A stretch of 64,000 bases of DNA from Paenibacillus timonensis. GTDB lineage: Bacteria; Bacillota; Bacilli; Paenibacillales; Paenibacillaceae. This document shows positions 7,269-14,220 of this stretch, piece after piece. The stretch lies in the NCBI RefSeq assembly GCF_022427145.1, contig NZ_JAKSXN010000015.1, forward strand, positions 1-64,000, in the 5' to 3' direction. The notes beneath the pieces were generated by a model. That model searched no databases, was not told the DNA's origin, and saw nothing but the letters and a program-made list of their open reading frames with translations. Made by a program: the position numbers and the translations under genes. Position 1 is the stretch's first letter, and each line of letters opens with the position of its first letter.

Positions 7269-7481
7269 ATGTTGAGAAGAATCATCAATAAGTTGCTTCA
7301 TTCCGCATCGCATAGCCATCGAAGGCATTACAGCAGCTCAGCCAAGCATTATGGAAAGCGCTACAGCAGCAGTCACGGGTACGCACGGCCGATGATGGGA
7401 GGTTCTTCCTCCGATTACAAGCACCGCCATGGCCATATGGGCTCCGGCTATTACAAATCCAGAAGACATAGCTCCAGTTAG
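7269..7481 (+). CDS. small basic His/Ser/Tyr-rich protein (70 aa)
   Basis: Seventy residues, mostly His, Ser, Tyr, Arg, Lys and Gly, starting MLRRIINKLLHSASHSHRRH. It has about 18 Ser, 7 Tyr and 11 His, no Cys, and no signal peptide or membrane segment. After a short amphipathic N-terminal helix it is of low complexity. The site before it (AAAGGTAGG) is moderate. It follows the kinase gene by 31 nt and is followed by a hairpin, so the two appear to form an operon. The composition resembles small spore coat or matrix proteins. I do not recognise a family. Being real is supported by operon position and its own ribosome binding site, not by homology. Confidence 0.6.
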   Translation: MLRRIINKLLHSASHSHRRHYSSSAKHYGKRYSSSHGYARPMMGGSSSDYKHRHGHMGSGYYKSRRHSSS

Positions 7482-7494
7482 TTAAAGACCTATT

Positions 7495-7520
7495 CCCCTC
7501 CCGGTTGAGGGGGAGATTTT
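7495..7520 (+). terminator. probable terminator of the kinase operon
   Basis: CCCCTC pairs with GAGGGG over a CCGGTT loop, followed by GGAGATTTT. The stem is GC-rich but short and the T tract is weak. Confidence 0.5.
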
Positions 7521-7567
7521 GTGTCTCCGCCTCCCCGTTTTTCCCGCTGAATGCCAAAACTTGTGGG

Positions 7568-7605
7568 TTGTCCCGCTCCCCGGTCTCCCCTACAATGTTG
7601 TAGGG
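7568..7605 (+). promoter_or_regulatory. promoter with a palindrome over the -10 (SleB-like gene)
   Basis: TTGTCC at 7568-7573, 17-nt spacer, TACAAT at 7591-7596. The -10 lies inside the palindrome CCCTACAA-TG-TTGTAGGG (7588-7605), which ends at the AAAGGAGG ribosome binding site. The palindrome could be a repressor operator or a 5' hairpin of the message. Confidence 0.55.
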
Positions 7606-7622
7606 AAAGGAGGCCACCCGAA

Positions 7623-8291
7623 ATGAACAAATTCCGAGGATTCCTTTTACTCGTGGCAACGTCGCTCGTGATCGGCCTTTTTGGCGGAACGACGCCGACG
7701 CAGGCAGCCTCCGGGACGCTCAAGCTGGGCTCCGCGAGCGGAGATGTCTGGGACTTGCAATACCGGCTGAAGGCGCTGGGCATCTTCAATGATCAGCTCA
7801 CCGGTTATTACGGGACGAAAACGCAACAAGCCGTGCGTACGTTCCAGTCGCGTTACGGGCTCCATGTCGATGGAGCAACGGGAACCCAGACTTGGGCGGC
7901 GCTCAGAAAATATTCGCTAAATCAAAGCGAAATGGACCTGTTGGCCCGAGTGATCTATAGCGAAGCGCGGGGCGAACCCTATACGGGGCAGGTGGCGGTT
8001 GGGGCGGTCGTCATGAACCGGATTCAATCGTCGTTATTCCCTAATACGATTAACGGCGTCGTGTTTCAAGCCGGCGCTTTCACGGCGGTCGATGACGGGC
8101 AAATCTGGCTCACGCCGGACAGCACGGCATACCAAGCTGCTCTCGATGCGGTCAGAGGTTGGGATCCGTCGTACGGCGCGCTATATTATTTCAATCCCAA
8201 CACGGCCACGAGCCAATGGATCTGGTCGCGTCCGCAAAAACTTCGAATCGGAAACCACATTTTCACCGGTTATAATACGTCAAGCGAACAG
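7623..8291 (+). CDS. SleB-like cell-wall hydrolase lacking its own stop codon
   Basis: Signal peptide (MNKFRGFLLLVATSLVIGLF..TQAAS), then a PG_binding_1 domain (residues about 35-95: LQYRLKALGIFNDQLTGYYG) and a Hydrolase_2/SleB domain (about 105-215: ARVIYSEARGEPYTGQVAVG with the catalytic Glu, then VVMNR). This is the architecture of the spore cortex-lytic enzyme SleB, a lytic transglycosylase. The start follows AAAGGAGG by 9 nt. The expected end is near HIFTG at 8270, but no stop follows. The frame stays open through a strong terminator (8293-8330) and joins the next gene in frame. A TAA sits at 8273-8275 one frame away, and one extra C in ACCGG would give HIFTRL and a stop. So this is a one-base deletion, a sequencing error, or a nonstop message. 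Confidence 0.8.
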
Positions 8292-8292
8292 A

Positions 8293-8330
8293 AACAGGAT
8301 CTTGCCCATTCCGCAAGGTCCTGTTTTTTT
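8293..8330 (+). terminator. intrinsic terminator inside the open frame
   Basis: AACAGGATCTTGC pairs with GCAAGGTCCTGTT (one G-T pair) around a 7-nt loop and is followed by seven T residues. It lies between the SleB-like domain and the HpaB start, and shows that they are separate transcription units even though the reading frame is continuous. Confidence 0.88.
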
Positions 8331-8408
8331 ACGAAGCACATTCCCCTACGTTCCTGCACTATATATAAAAGCTGCAATCATTACACGCAAAGGGGACAAG
8401 GAAGACCC

Positions 8409-9890
8409 ATGCCCATCAAAAACGGAAAGCAGTACATCGAACGGATCGACCGCAAGGGCATCCGGCTGTGGTACAACGGCGAACGCGTGAACGTTCCGTT
8501 ATCCGAGCACCCCGCCTTTCGAGGCCTGATCCGGACGCAGGCCGCCATGTACGATAAGCAGTGTGACGATCGCCTGCGAGACATCATGACCTATGCGTCG
8601 CCTTCAACCGGGGAGCCTGTTGGCCTTTCTTACTTGCCGCCGACGAATCCCGACGACCTCATCCGCAGAAGGAAGATGTCCGAGATCTGGGCCAATCAAC
8701 ATCATGGTTTTCTCGGCCGCTCTCCCGACTATATGAACACTGCTTTGATGTCGTTTTATACCGCCTCCCCCGTACTGGAGGAAATCTCGCCGGAACATGC
8801 CCGGAATCTACGCGCGTATTACGAATACTGCCGCGAGAACGACATCACGTTATCGCATGCCTTCGTCCAGCCCATGGCCAGCAAAATGTCCGGACCCGCG
8901 GATAGCAAAGAATCCTTTGTCGCCAAGGTGATCGAGGTCCGTCCCGAGGGCCTTGTCGTAAGCGGCGCTTTCCTCATGGCCACCCAAGGACCAACCTGCG
9001 AAGAAATCCTCGTCCTCCCCACGCCGTCCTTTATGTTGGGAGAAGGGCAGGTGAATCCCAGCGCATTTGCTTTTGCGGTGCCTAATGACCTGGAAGGAAT
9101 GACGTTTATTTGCCGGGAGAGCCATGCGCGCGATTCGGGTTATGACCATCCGCTCTCCAGCAGGTATGAGGAGATGGACACGATGGTGATTTTCGATCGA
9201 GTCCTCGTTCCGCGGGAGCGGATTTTTTATTACGGGGATGAGCATCTCTGCGACCGATTGTTTCAGGAAGGGCATTTCCATGCTTACGCGGGCCACCACA
9301 TCATCACCCGATATATCGCAAAGACCGAATTTTTGCTGGGTCTCCTGCAGGCGTTGGCCGAAGAACAGAATTCGGAATCCGAGCCCTCATTCGTTGCTCA
9401 AATCGTCAAAGTGATGGCAGTGCTGGAGAACTTGAAGGCGTTGCGGCTCGCAGCCGAAGCCGGAGGTTCGAGCACCCCTTTGGGTCACTACGTTCCGGCG
9501 TTGGCTCCGTTGACCGCGGCGGGAATCCAGTTTCCCGACCTGCATGAGGAAGTCATGCGAACGATCCGCTCGATAAGTGCAAGCCAGTTGATCATGAATC
9601 CGTTTGAGGCTGATTTTAACTCGGAGAACCAAACGTATCTCGAGGTCTATTTGCAGGGGTTATCAAGCCCCGCCAAAGATCGTATCGCTCTCTTCAGGCT
9701 GGCTTGGGAGCTGGGCGGCGGCGCATTCGGCGGCAGACAAAACCAGTTTGAGCGTTTCTTCTTCGGCAATGGAAAAACGATCGCGAATCGCATGTACGAC
9801 TGCTGCGAGGAGTTGAATGAATACAAAACAAGAGTTTTCCGGCTGATTGGCATCAACGGGAAGACTCAGCCGCCGGAGGCCGTCCTTTAA
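8409..9890 (+). CDS. HpaB family flavin-dependent 4-hydroxyphenylacetate 3-monooxygenase (oxygenase component)
   Basis: A 493-residue protein beginning MPIKNGKQYIERI, typical of the Geobacillus/Thermus HpaB branch of the acyl-CoA dehydrogenase-like fold. Visible family stretches are LSHAFVQPM (FAD/substrate region), GPTCEEILVLPTP and ELGGGAFGGRQNQFERFF near the C terminus. The enzyme uses FADH2 from a separate reductase to hydroxylate phenols ortho to the existing hydroxyl. No HpaC reductase or other aromatic catabolic gene is in the window, so the substrate is open. The ATG at 8409 has AAAGGGG and AAGGA upstream, and TATATATAAA at about 8360 may be its -10 region. The frame continues upstream into the SleB-like gene, but the intervening terminator argues against a true fusion. 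Confidence 0.85.
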   Translation: MPIKNGKQYIERIDRKGIRLWYNGERVNVPLSEHPAFRGLIRTQAAMYDKQCDDRLRDIMTYASPSTGEPVGLSYLPPTNPDDLIRRRKMSEIWANQHHGFLGRSPDYMNTALMSFYTASPVLEEISPEHARNLRAYYEYCRENDITLSHAFVQPMASKMSGPADSKESFVAKVIEVRPEGLVVSGAFLMATQGPTCEEILVLPTPSFMLGEGQVNPSAFAFAVPNDLEGMTFICRESHARDSGYDHPLSSRYEEMDTMVIFDRVLVPRERIFYYGDEHLCDRLFQEGHFHAYAGHHIITRYIAKTEFLLGLLQALAEEQNSESEPSFVAQIVKVMAVLENLKALRLAAEAGGSSTPLGHYVPALAPLTAAGIQFPDLHEEVMRTIRSISASQLIMNPFEADFNSENQTYLEVYLQGLSSPAKDRIALFRLAWELGGGAFGGRQNQFERFFFGNGKTIANRMYDCCEELNEYKTRVFRLIGINGKTQPPEAVL

Positions 9891-9970
9891 GCAAACAAAA
9901 AACTGGCGCCTGGTGGATGGGATTGATATAATAATTTTATTGATTCAAATTTGATATGTTGTGCCCGGAG

Positions 9971-10040
9971 GAGCCTGTCACCAAGGGGAGCACTATGCCG
10001 TTTAAGGTATAATGCCGCCTTGGTCGCAGGTTCTTTTTGT
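9971..10040 (+). ncRNA. structured 5' leader RNA of the antiporter gene, candidate Na+-I (DUF1646) riboswitch
   Basis: Three nested helices: P1 GAGCCTG/CAGGTTC (9971-9977 with 10027-10033), P2 ACCAAGG/CCTTGGT (9980-9986 with 10018-10024) and P3 TATGCC/GGTATA (9994-9999 with 10006-10011). An asymmetric internal loop, GGAGCAC opposite ATGCCG, lies between P2 and P3. The 3' strand of P1 runs straight into TTTTT, so the closed form is also a terminator-like structure. It lies about 50 nt before the antiporter gene. A compact three-stem RNA before a cation/proton antiporter is the setting of the Na+-I riboswitch class. I cannot confirm the consensus from memory. The structure is seen; the ligand is inferred. 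Confidence 0.6.
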
Positions 10041-10088
10041 ATTTATTTTGGTATTTTTCGCAAATTAACGTAAGCGGAGGATGATAAG

Positions 10089-11231
10089 ATGTTGATTTTA
10101 GAACTGGCCATTATTTTGATTGCGTCCAAATTAGCGGGTGACCTGAGTGTTAGATTAAAACAACCGGCCGTTCTGGGCAAACTGTTGATCGGGATCGTCC
10201 TGGGGCCAGCCCTTCTGGGTTGGATTAACGAAACCGATATCCTGGAGGAGATCAGCCAAATCGGCGTGATCTTGCTCATGTTCCTGGCAGGACTTGAAAC
10301 GGACGTCGATGAGTTTAAAAGAACGGGGAAAGCTTCAACGTACGTTGGTCTCGCGGGCATCGCCCTCCCCTTCGGATTTGGCTATTGGGCCGCTGTACTG
10401 ATGGGCATGCCCCTATTTGAAGCGATTTTCCTCGGGTTGCTCCTCTCAGCAACGAGTGTCAGTATTTCTGTACAGGCTTTAAAGGAAATGGGCCAGTTGA
10501 AATCCAGAGAAGGCACCACGATACTTGGGGCGGCCGTCATCGATGACGTCTTGGTCATTATCTTGTTGGCCTTCGTCATGAGTTTTGCGGGTGGAGACGT
10601 CAACTTGGGAATGGTCATTTTGAAGAAATTTTTGTTTTTTGCGGTTGCCATCGTTTTGAGTTGGAAGGTCGTTCCTTGGGTTATGCGCAAGTTTTCGCCG
10701 CTTCGAGTCTCCGAATCGGTCATTTCCGCAGGGTTGATCATCTGCTTCCTGTTTGCCTACATGGCCGAGTACGCCGGCGTTGCAGCCATAATTGGCGCTT
10801 ATATCGCAGGCGTTGCCCTTAGCCTGACTCCGTACAAACATGAAGTAACCGAGAAAATTGAGACGATCGGTTATGCCGTTTTCGTCCCTGTCTTCTTTAC
10901 CACGATCGGCGTCAAGGTAGATTTTGCCGGATTGGGCTCTCAAATCCCGTTGATTGCAGGATTAAGCATTTTGGCCATCGCTACCAAACTCATGGGTTCG
11001 GCTTACGGGGCACGCTTGGCCGGTTTCGGCTGGCGCAGGGCTTTAGGCATCGGATCGGCTATGGTCTCGCGTGGCGAGGTGGCCCTAATCATCGCCGCGA
11101 TAGGCCAAGATGCCGGCCTGCTTCAAGCCGAGATGTTTGCCGTGATCGTGCTCGTCGTGCTGATAACGACGATCGTTACGCCGCCAATGATGAAGTACTT
11201 TTTCGCCCAACCGAAAAAATCCGGCTCCTGA
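10089..11231 (+). CDS. CPA2-family monovalent cation:proton antiporter (NapA/GerN type)
   Basis: A 380-residue membrane protein with about 12-13 hydrophobic segments and no C-terminal TrkA/RCK domain. Key motif: the paired aspartates in AAVIDDVLVI near residue 157, the ion-binding DD of electrogenic NapA-like exchangers. The first helices (KQPAVLGKLLIGIVLGP) and MVSRGEVALI near 318 are family hallmarks. It should exchange Na+ or K+ for H+ at the cytoplasmic membrane; GerN, a close relative, acts in spore germination. The start follows AGCGGAGGATGATAAG. The leader RNA just upstream ends in a T tract and probably controls expression by cation or second messenger. Ion preference cannot be read from sequence. 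Confidence 0.9.
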   Translation: MLILELAIILIASKLAGDLSVRLKQPAVLGKLLIGIVLGPALLGWINETDILEEISQIGVILLMFLAGLETDVDEFKRTGKASTYVGLAGIALPFGFGYWAAVLMGMPLFEAIFLGLLLSATSVSISVQALKEMGQLKSREGTTILGAAVIDDVLVIILLAFVMSFAGGDVNLGMVILKKFLFFAVAIVLSWKVVPWVMRKFSPLRVSESVISAGLIICFLFAYMAEYAGVAAIIGAYIAGVALSLTPYKHEVTEKIETIGYAVFVPVFFTTIGVKVDFAGLGSQIPLIAGLSILAIATKLMGSAYGARLAGFGWRRALGIGSAMVSRGEVALIIAAIGQDAGLLQAEMFAVIVLVVLITTIVTPPMMKYFFAQPKKSGS

Positions 11232-11250
11232 GGGGCTAGCTGCCGCTTAC

Positions 11251-11296
11251 CTACATCCGATAACTAGGAAACCCGAACAATCGTGGGTTATGTAGG
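11251..11296 (+). repeat. long imperfect hairpin after the antiporter gene
   Basis: CCTACAT (11251-11257) pairs with ATGTAGG, and an inner AACCC pairs with GGGTT. There is no T tract, so it is not a typical terminator. It may protect the message end or be a chance inverted repeat. Confidence 0.35.
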
Positions 11297-11370
11297 GACA
11301 TTCGCCCAACCGCCCTCTCCGCGAATGCATATGATGATAATGCCTATTCATGAAAAAGGAGCGATCACAT

Positions 11371-11763
11371 ATGGGATTTTTTCCAACACCGGGACCGGGC
11401 GGAGGGTTTCCGGGATTTCCAGGCGGACCAGGCGTGCCGGGAGGTCCAGGGTTTCCAGGAGGTGGCCCAGGAGGATTTCCGGGAGGATTTCCAGGGGGAG
11501 CACCGGGAGGGGTTCAACCGCCGACGACCCCACCACCTCAATTCGTACCGCAAATGCAGGCCGGCACCTTCGCCGTCGATCCCGGCGGGATCAGACGCTG
11601 CCTCTTCCGCAACACCTACGTTTGGCTGAATAATGGGGAACAATTCTGGTTCTTCCCGGTATTCGTCGGGCGGAATTCGATTGCAGGGTTCCGATGGTTT
11701 GGTTTCTTCTGGGGGTATTTCGGCATCGATTTGAATCGGATTTCCTCGTTTACTTGCTTCTAA
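11371..11763 (+). CDS. Gly/Pro/Phe-rich collagen-like protein with aromatic C-terminal domain
   Basis: A 130-residue protein. Residues 5-50 are GGFPGFPGGPG-type repeats, similar to collagen-like or coat proteins but not strict Gly-X-Y. The C-terminal 80 residues (RRCLFRNTYVWLNNGEQFWFF, then GFRWFGFFWGYFGIDLNRIS) are very rich in Trp, Phe and Tyr and end in a Cys-Phe. No signal peptide. Proteins of this build are common in Paenibacillus and Bacillus and are often linked to the spore surface. The start follows AAAGGAG by 9 nt; an upstream in-frame ATG at 11350 lies before that site. A terminator follows. A function is not known. Confidence 0.75.
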   Translation: MGFFPTPGPGGGFPGFPGGPGVPGGPGFPGGGPGGFPGGFPGGAPGGVQPPTTPPPQFVPQMQAGTFAVDPGGIRRCLFRNTYVWLNNGEQFWFFPVFVGRNSIAGFRWFGFFWGYFGIDLNRISSFTCF

Positions 11764-11780
11764 GGGAGTAGCAGCGAAAG

Positions 11781-11811
11781 AGAACAGCCCACGGGACTGT
11801 TCTTTTTTTAT
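11781..11811 (+). terminator. terminator of the Gly/Pro-rich gene
   Basis: AGAACAG pairs with CTGTTCT, extended by CCC/GGG with one bulge, followed by seven T residues. Confidence 0.85.
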
Positions 11812-11949
11812 CCATAGCTTGTCCATTCGAAAATAGCTCTTACATCCCTCCATGCCCAGGACAAGCAGCTCGCAGAACAATGCTCTGGTTTGGAGCGAAC
11901 GTAAGGCTTACGAGAAGTTTGATCTAGTTTACAGCATGTCATGTTTATT

Positions 11950-11992
11950 AAAAAGGACCTTCATCCCCGCTTCAACGCGGAATGAAAGTCCT
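11950..11992 (-). terminator. terminator of mntH
   Basis: On the minus strand AGGACTTTCATTCCGC pairs with GCGGGGATGAAGGTCCT with small mismatches, followed by TTTTTA. It begins 25 nt after the mntH stop. Confidence 0.85.
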
Positions 11993-12016
11993 CTTATCGA
12001 TCTGGATGGTCCAAAG

Positions 12017-13318
12017 TCAAAACAACATTTGAACGATCAGAAACAGATTCAAACTAACGACCAAAGCGGAGATCATCCATCCCAGGGTTGTGGTCATCCG
12101 ATGATTGACCAGCCCGCCCATGATGTTACGGTTCGAAGTGAACAAAATCAAGGGAATCAAGGCAAATGCAATCCCGAACGACAGAACCACTTGACTCATC
12201 ACCAGCGCATTCGTCGGATTCACGCCCGAAACGATGATCGCCAGCGGCGGAATGGTGGTGATGGCCCGCCGGACATACAGGTTGATCCGTTTGTTGATGA
12301 AGCCCTGCATGACGACGTCCCCTGCCATCGTACCTACCGAAGAACTCGACAGGCCGGCAATCAGAAGGCCAAGCCCGAAGGAGACGGCGGTGACCGGTCC
12401 GGCAATCGTTCCAAATTGTTGGAAGGCGACGTCTAAATCCTCGACCACCAAACCGTTTTTGAAGAGCAACCCCGCAGATACGACCACCATCGCCATATTC
12501 ACCGCACCGGCAATCAACATGGCCAGCAGGATATCGATAAATTCGAGCTTGAAAATCTTCTTCTTCTCCTCTTCATTTCGGCCGACGATGCGGTTTTGCG
12601 TCAATGAAGAGTGCAAATAGATCGCGTGAGGCATTACCGTCGCACCCAAAATGCCGGCAGCCAGCAACACGCTATCGACCCCGTCGAAACGCGGGGTAAC
12701 CAATCCGGCGCCAACCGCGCCGTAATCCGGATTCGCCGCAATCACCTGAAAGGCGAAGGCCAGCACAACGATCAGCACCATCGCTGCGATTCCAGCCTCC
12801 AACGCACGGTATCCCCTCCGCTGTAGCTCCAAGATCGCAAAAGAACCTATTGCTGTGATCACAGCAGCCGGCAGCATCGGAATGTCAAAGAGTAGATAAA
12901 GTCCTAAAGCTGCCCCGATAAATTCGGCCAAGTCCGTCGCGATAATGACCAGTTCGCTCTGAATCCACAAGAAGATCGATACGCCTTTCGGAAATCGGTC
13001 ATGAGCAACCTCGGGCAAGTTTTTGCCGGTGGCGATGCCCAGTTTGGCCGATAACGATTGAATCAGCACCGCCATCAGATTCGAGGCGAAGATCACCCAT
13101 AACAGAAGATACCCGTATTTGGACCCGGCGGTAATATTCGTCGCAAAATTACCGGGGTCGATATAGGCAACCGCAGCGATAAACGCCGGACCCAGAAACG
13201 GCAGCAGTCGTTTCAGACCTTTCGTTCGGCCGTCCAGAGCGGCATGCGCGGACGATTTGTGATCCATTCCTATAGAAGTGACTTGAGTAGTTTGATGTGC
13301 AACACTTTGTTCCATCAT
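12017..13318 (-). CDS. mntH: Nramp-type Mn2+/H+ symporter
   Basis: A 433-residue Nramp protein with about 11-12 membrane helices. The metal-binding DPGN (YIDPGNFATN) is in helix 1, the MPH motif (VMPHAIYLHSSLTQ) is in helix 6, and the transport signature follows after helix 8. It imports Mn2+, and to a lesser degree Fe2+, with protons. The start is the ATG at 13318, seven nt after GGGAGG. The promoter (TTTACA-17-TATACT) and a palindrome matching the MntR box lie just upstream, so repression by manganese-bound MntR is expected. It is divergent from the yjgB-family gene. No mntR gene is in the window. Confidence 0.94.
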   Translation of the reverse strand: MMEQSVAHQTTQVTSIGMDHKSSAHAALDGRTKGLKRLLPFLGPAFIAAVAYIDPGNFATNITAGSKYGYLLLWVIFASNLMAVLIQSLSAKLGIATGKNLPEVAHDRFPKGVSIFLWIQSELVIIATDLAEFIGAALGLYLLFDIPMLPAAVITAIGSFAILELQRRGYRALEAGIAAMVLIVVLAFAFQVIAANPDYGAVGAGLVTPRFDGVDSVLLAAGILGATVMPHAIYLHSSLTQNRIVGRNEEEKKKIFKLEFIDILLAMLIAGAVNMAMVVVSAGLLFKNGLVVEDLDVAFQQFGTIAGPVTAVSFGLGLLIAGLSSSSVGTMAGDVVMQGFINKRINLYVRRAITTIPPLAIIVSGVNPTNALVMSQVVLSFGIAFALIPLILFTSNRNIMGGLVNHRMTTTLGWMISALVVSLNLFLIVQMLF

Positions 13319-13361
13319 GACGATCCCTCCCTTGCACGATCCAAAGTTGTCTATATCCATT

Positions 13362-13383
13362 AAAGTTTCCTTAGTGCAACTTT
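13362..13383 (-). promoter_or_regulatory. candidate MntR operator
   Basis: The palindrome AAAGTTTCC..GCAACTTT (arms AAAGTT/AACTTT, core TTGCACTAAGGAAA on the minus strand) is 8 nt downstream of the mntH -10. It matches the form of MntR sites in Bacillus (TTTGC..TAAGGAAA), and its place over the transcription start fits repression. Confidence 0.75.
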
Positions 13384-13391
13384 ATAGCATT

Positions 13392-13420
13392 AGTATATGC
13401 CTCATTTTGAAAAATGTAAA
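13392..13420 (-). promoter_or_regulatory. mntH promoter
   Basis: TTTACA at 13420-13415, 17-nt spacer, TATACT at 13397-13392 on the minus strand. Confidence 0.75.
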
Positions 13421-13557
13421 TCCATTTTCTTGCGAAATTGAAATTTCTATTTTACGAAATCGACACTTGTTCTTCTGCGGTTTCCCCTATCATATGGAAT
13501 GTGGATCATCGTCGTCACCACCCCACCCATTTCATAGGATAGAGAAGGAGCTTGAAT

Positions 13558-14151
13558 ATGAACCGAAAACTCATCAGCAGTAAGGCCGTTATGGCTCTCC
13601 TCGCAGCAGGAATTCTTGGTGCCGCCACTTGGGCCACATCAAGCAGCATCGTCACGGCGCAGTCGACGAAGCCTACGGCTGCCCAGGTCCAGAAGGAAGC
13701 CTCAGCGCATGCTTTAGATACCTTAAACAGCTTCTATAAGCCGGCTCTAAAGGGACAGTTCCCCGGAACCGTCGCCGGCTTGACAGTCGGCAAAAGCAGC
13801 AAGAAGGACGTCATCAAGCTGATCGGTGAGCCTTCCATCGCAGGCAAAGGAAGCTTGGCATTTGATTTGTACAGCGCAAACATGGGCAATCCGGGTTATG
13901 CTTTTTCCTATGCGAAAGGCACGATTCAAGAGATGCGCTATTTTGGTACTAACGTGGAACGCCAAACCAATATCGGCGGCATCACCATGAAAATGCTGAT
14001 GCAATACTGGTTTGCGCCGGACGCGGCCAGCACGATCAAAAACGGGAAAGCGAAGCAAACCAAACTGACCTATCTCCGCGGCGACTTCAAGCTAGAATTC
14101 GTATTTAATAGCAGCACGGACCTGGATCATATCAATCTCCTGAAAAATTGA
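13558..14151 (+). CDS. YjgB-family (DUF4309) exported protein
   Basis: A 197-residue protein. The N terminus (MNRKLISSKAVMALLAAGI..ATWATSSSIVTAQ) is a signal peptide. The rest is the conserved YjgB domain: FYKPALKGQFPGTVAGLTVGK, GYAFSY, MRYFGTNVERQTNIGGIT and the ending NSSTDLDHINLL. In Bacillus these are small secreted or cell-wall proteins of unknown function. The start is the ATG at 13558, 7 nt after AGAAGGAG. It is divergent from mntH and convergent with the MalT-like regulator, with a shared hairpin at its 3' end. Confidence 0.88.
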   Translation: MNRKLISSKAVMALLAAGILGAATWATSSSIVTAQSTKPTAAQVQKEASAHALDTLNSFYKPALKGQFPGTVAGLTVGKSSKKDVIKLIGEPSIAGKGSLAFDLYSANMGNPGYAFSYAKGTIQEMRYFGTNVERQTNIGGITMKMLMQYWFAPDAASTIKNGKAKQTKLTYLRGDFKLEFVFNSSTDLDHINLLKN

Positions 14152-14168
14152 TCCCCGTCCTTTCCTCC

Positions 14169-14220
14169 AAAAAAAGAGGCTGAGCCGAACGTGGGCTTTT
14201 ACGCCCACGCCGGTTCAGCC
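14169..14220. terminator. bidirectional terminator between yjgB-family gene and regulator
   Basis: GGCTGAGCCG and GTGGGC pair with GCCCAC and CGGTTCAGCC. On the minus strand the hairpin is followed by CTCTTTTTTT. It overlaps the last codons of the regulator gene. Confidence 0.8.

Noticed and set aside
7551-9890. A true SleB-HpaB fusion enzyme
   Set aside because: A secreted cell-wall hydrolase and a cytoplasmic flavin oxygenase are separated by a strong terminator and a new ribosome site; a lost stop codon explains the open frame.
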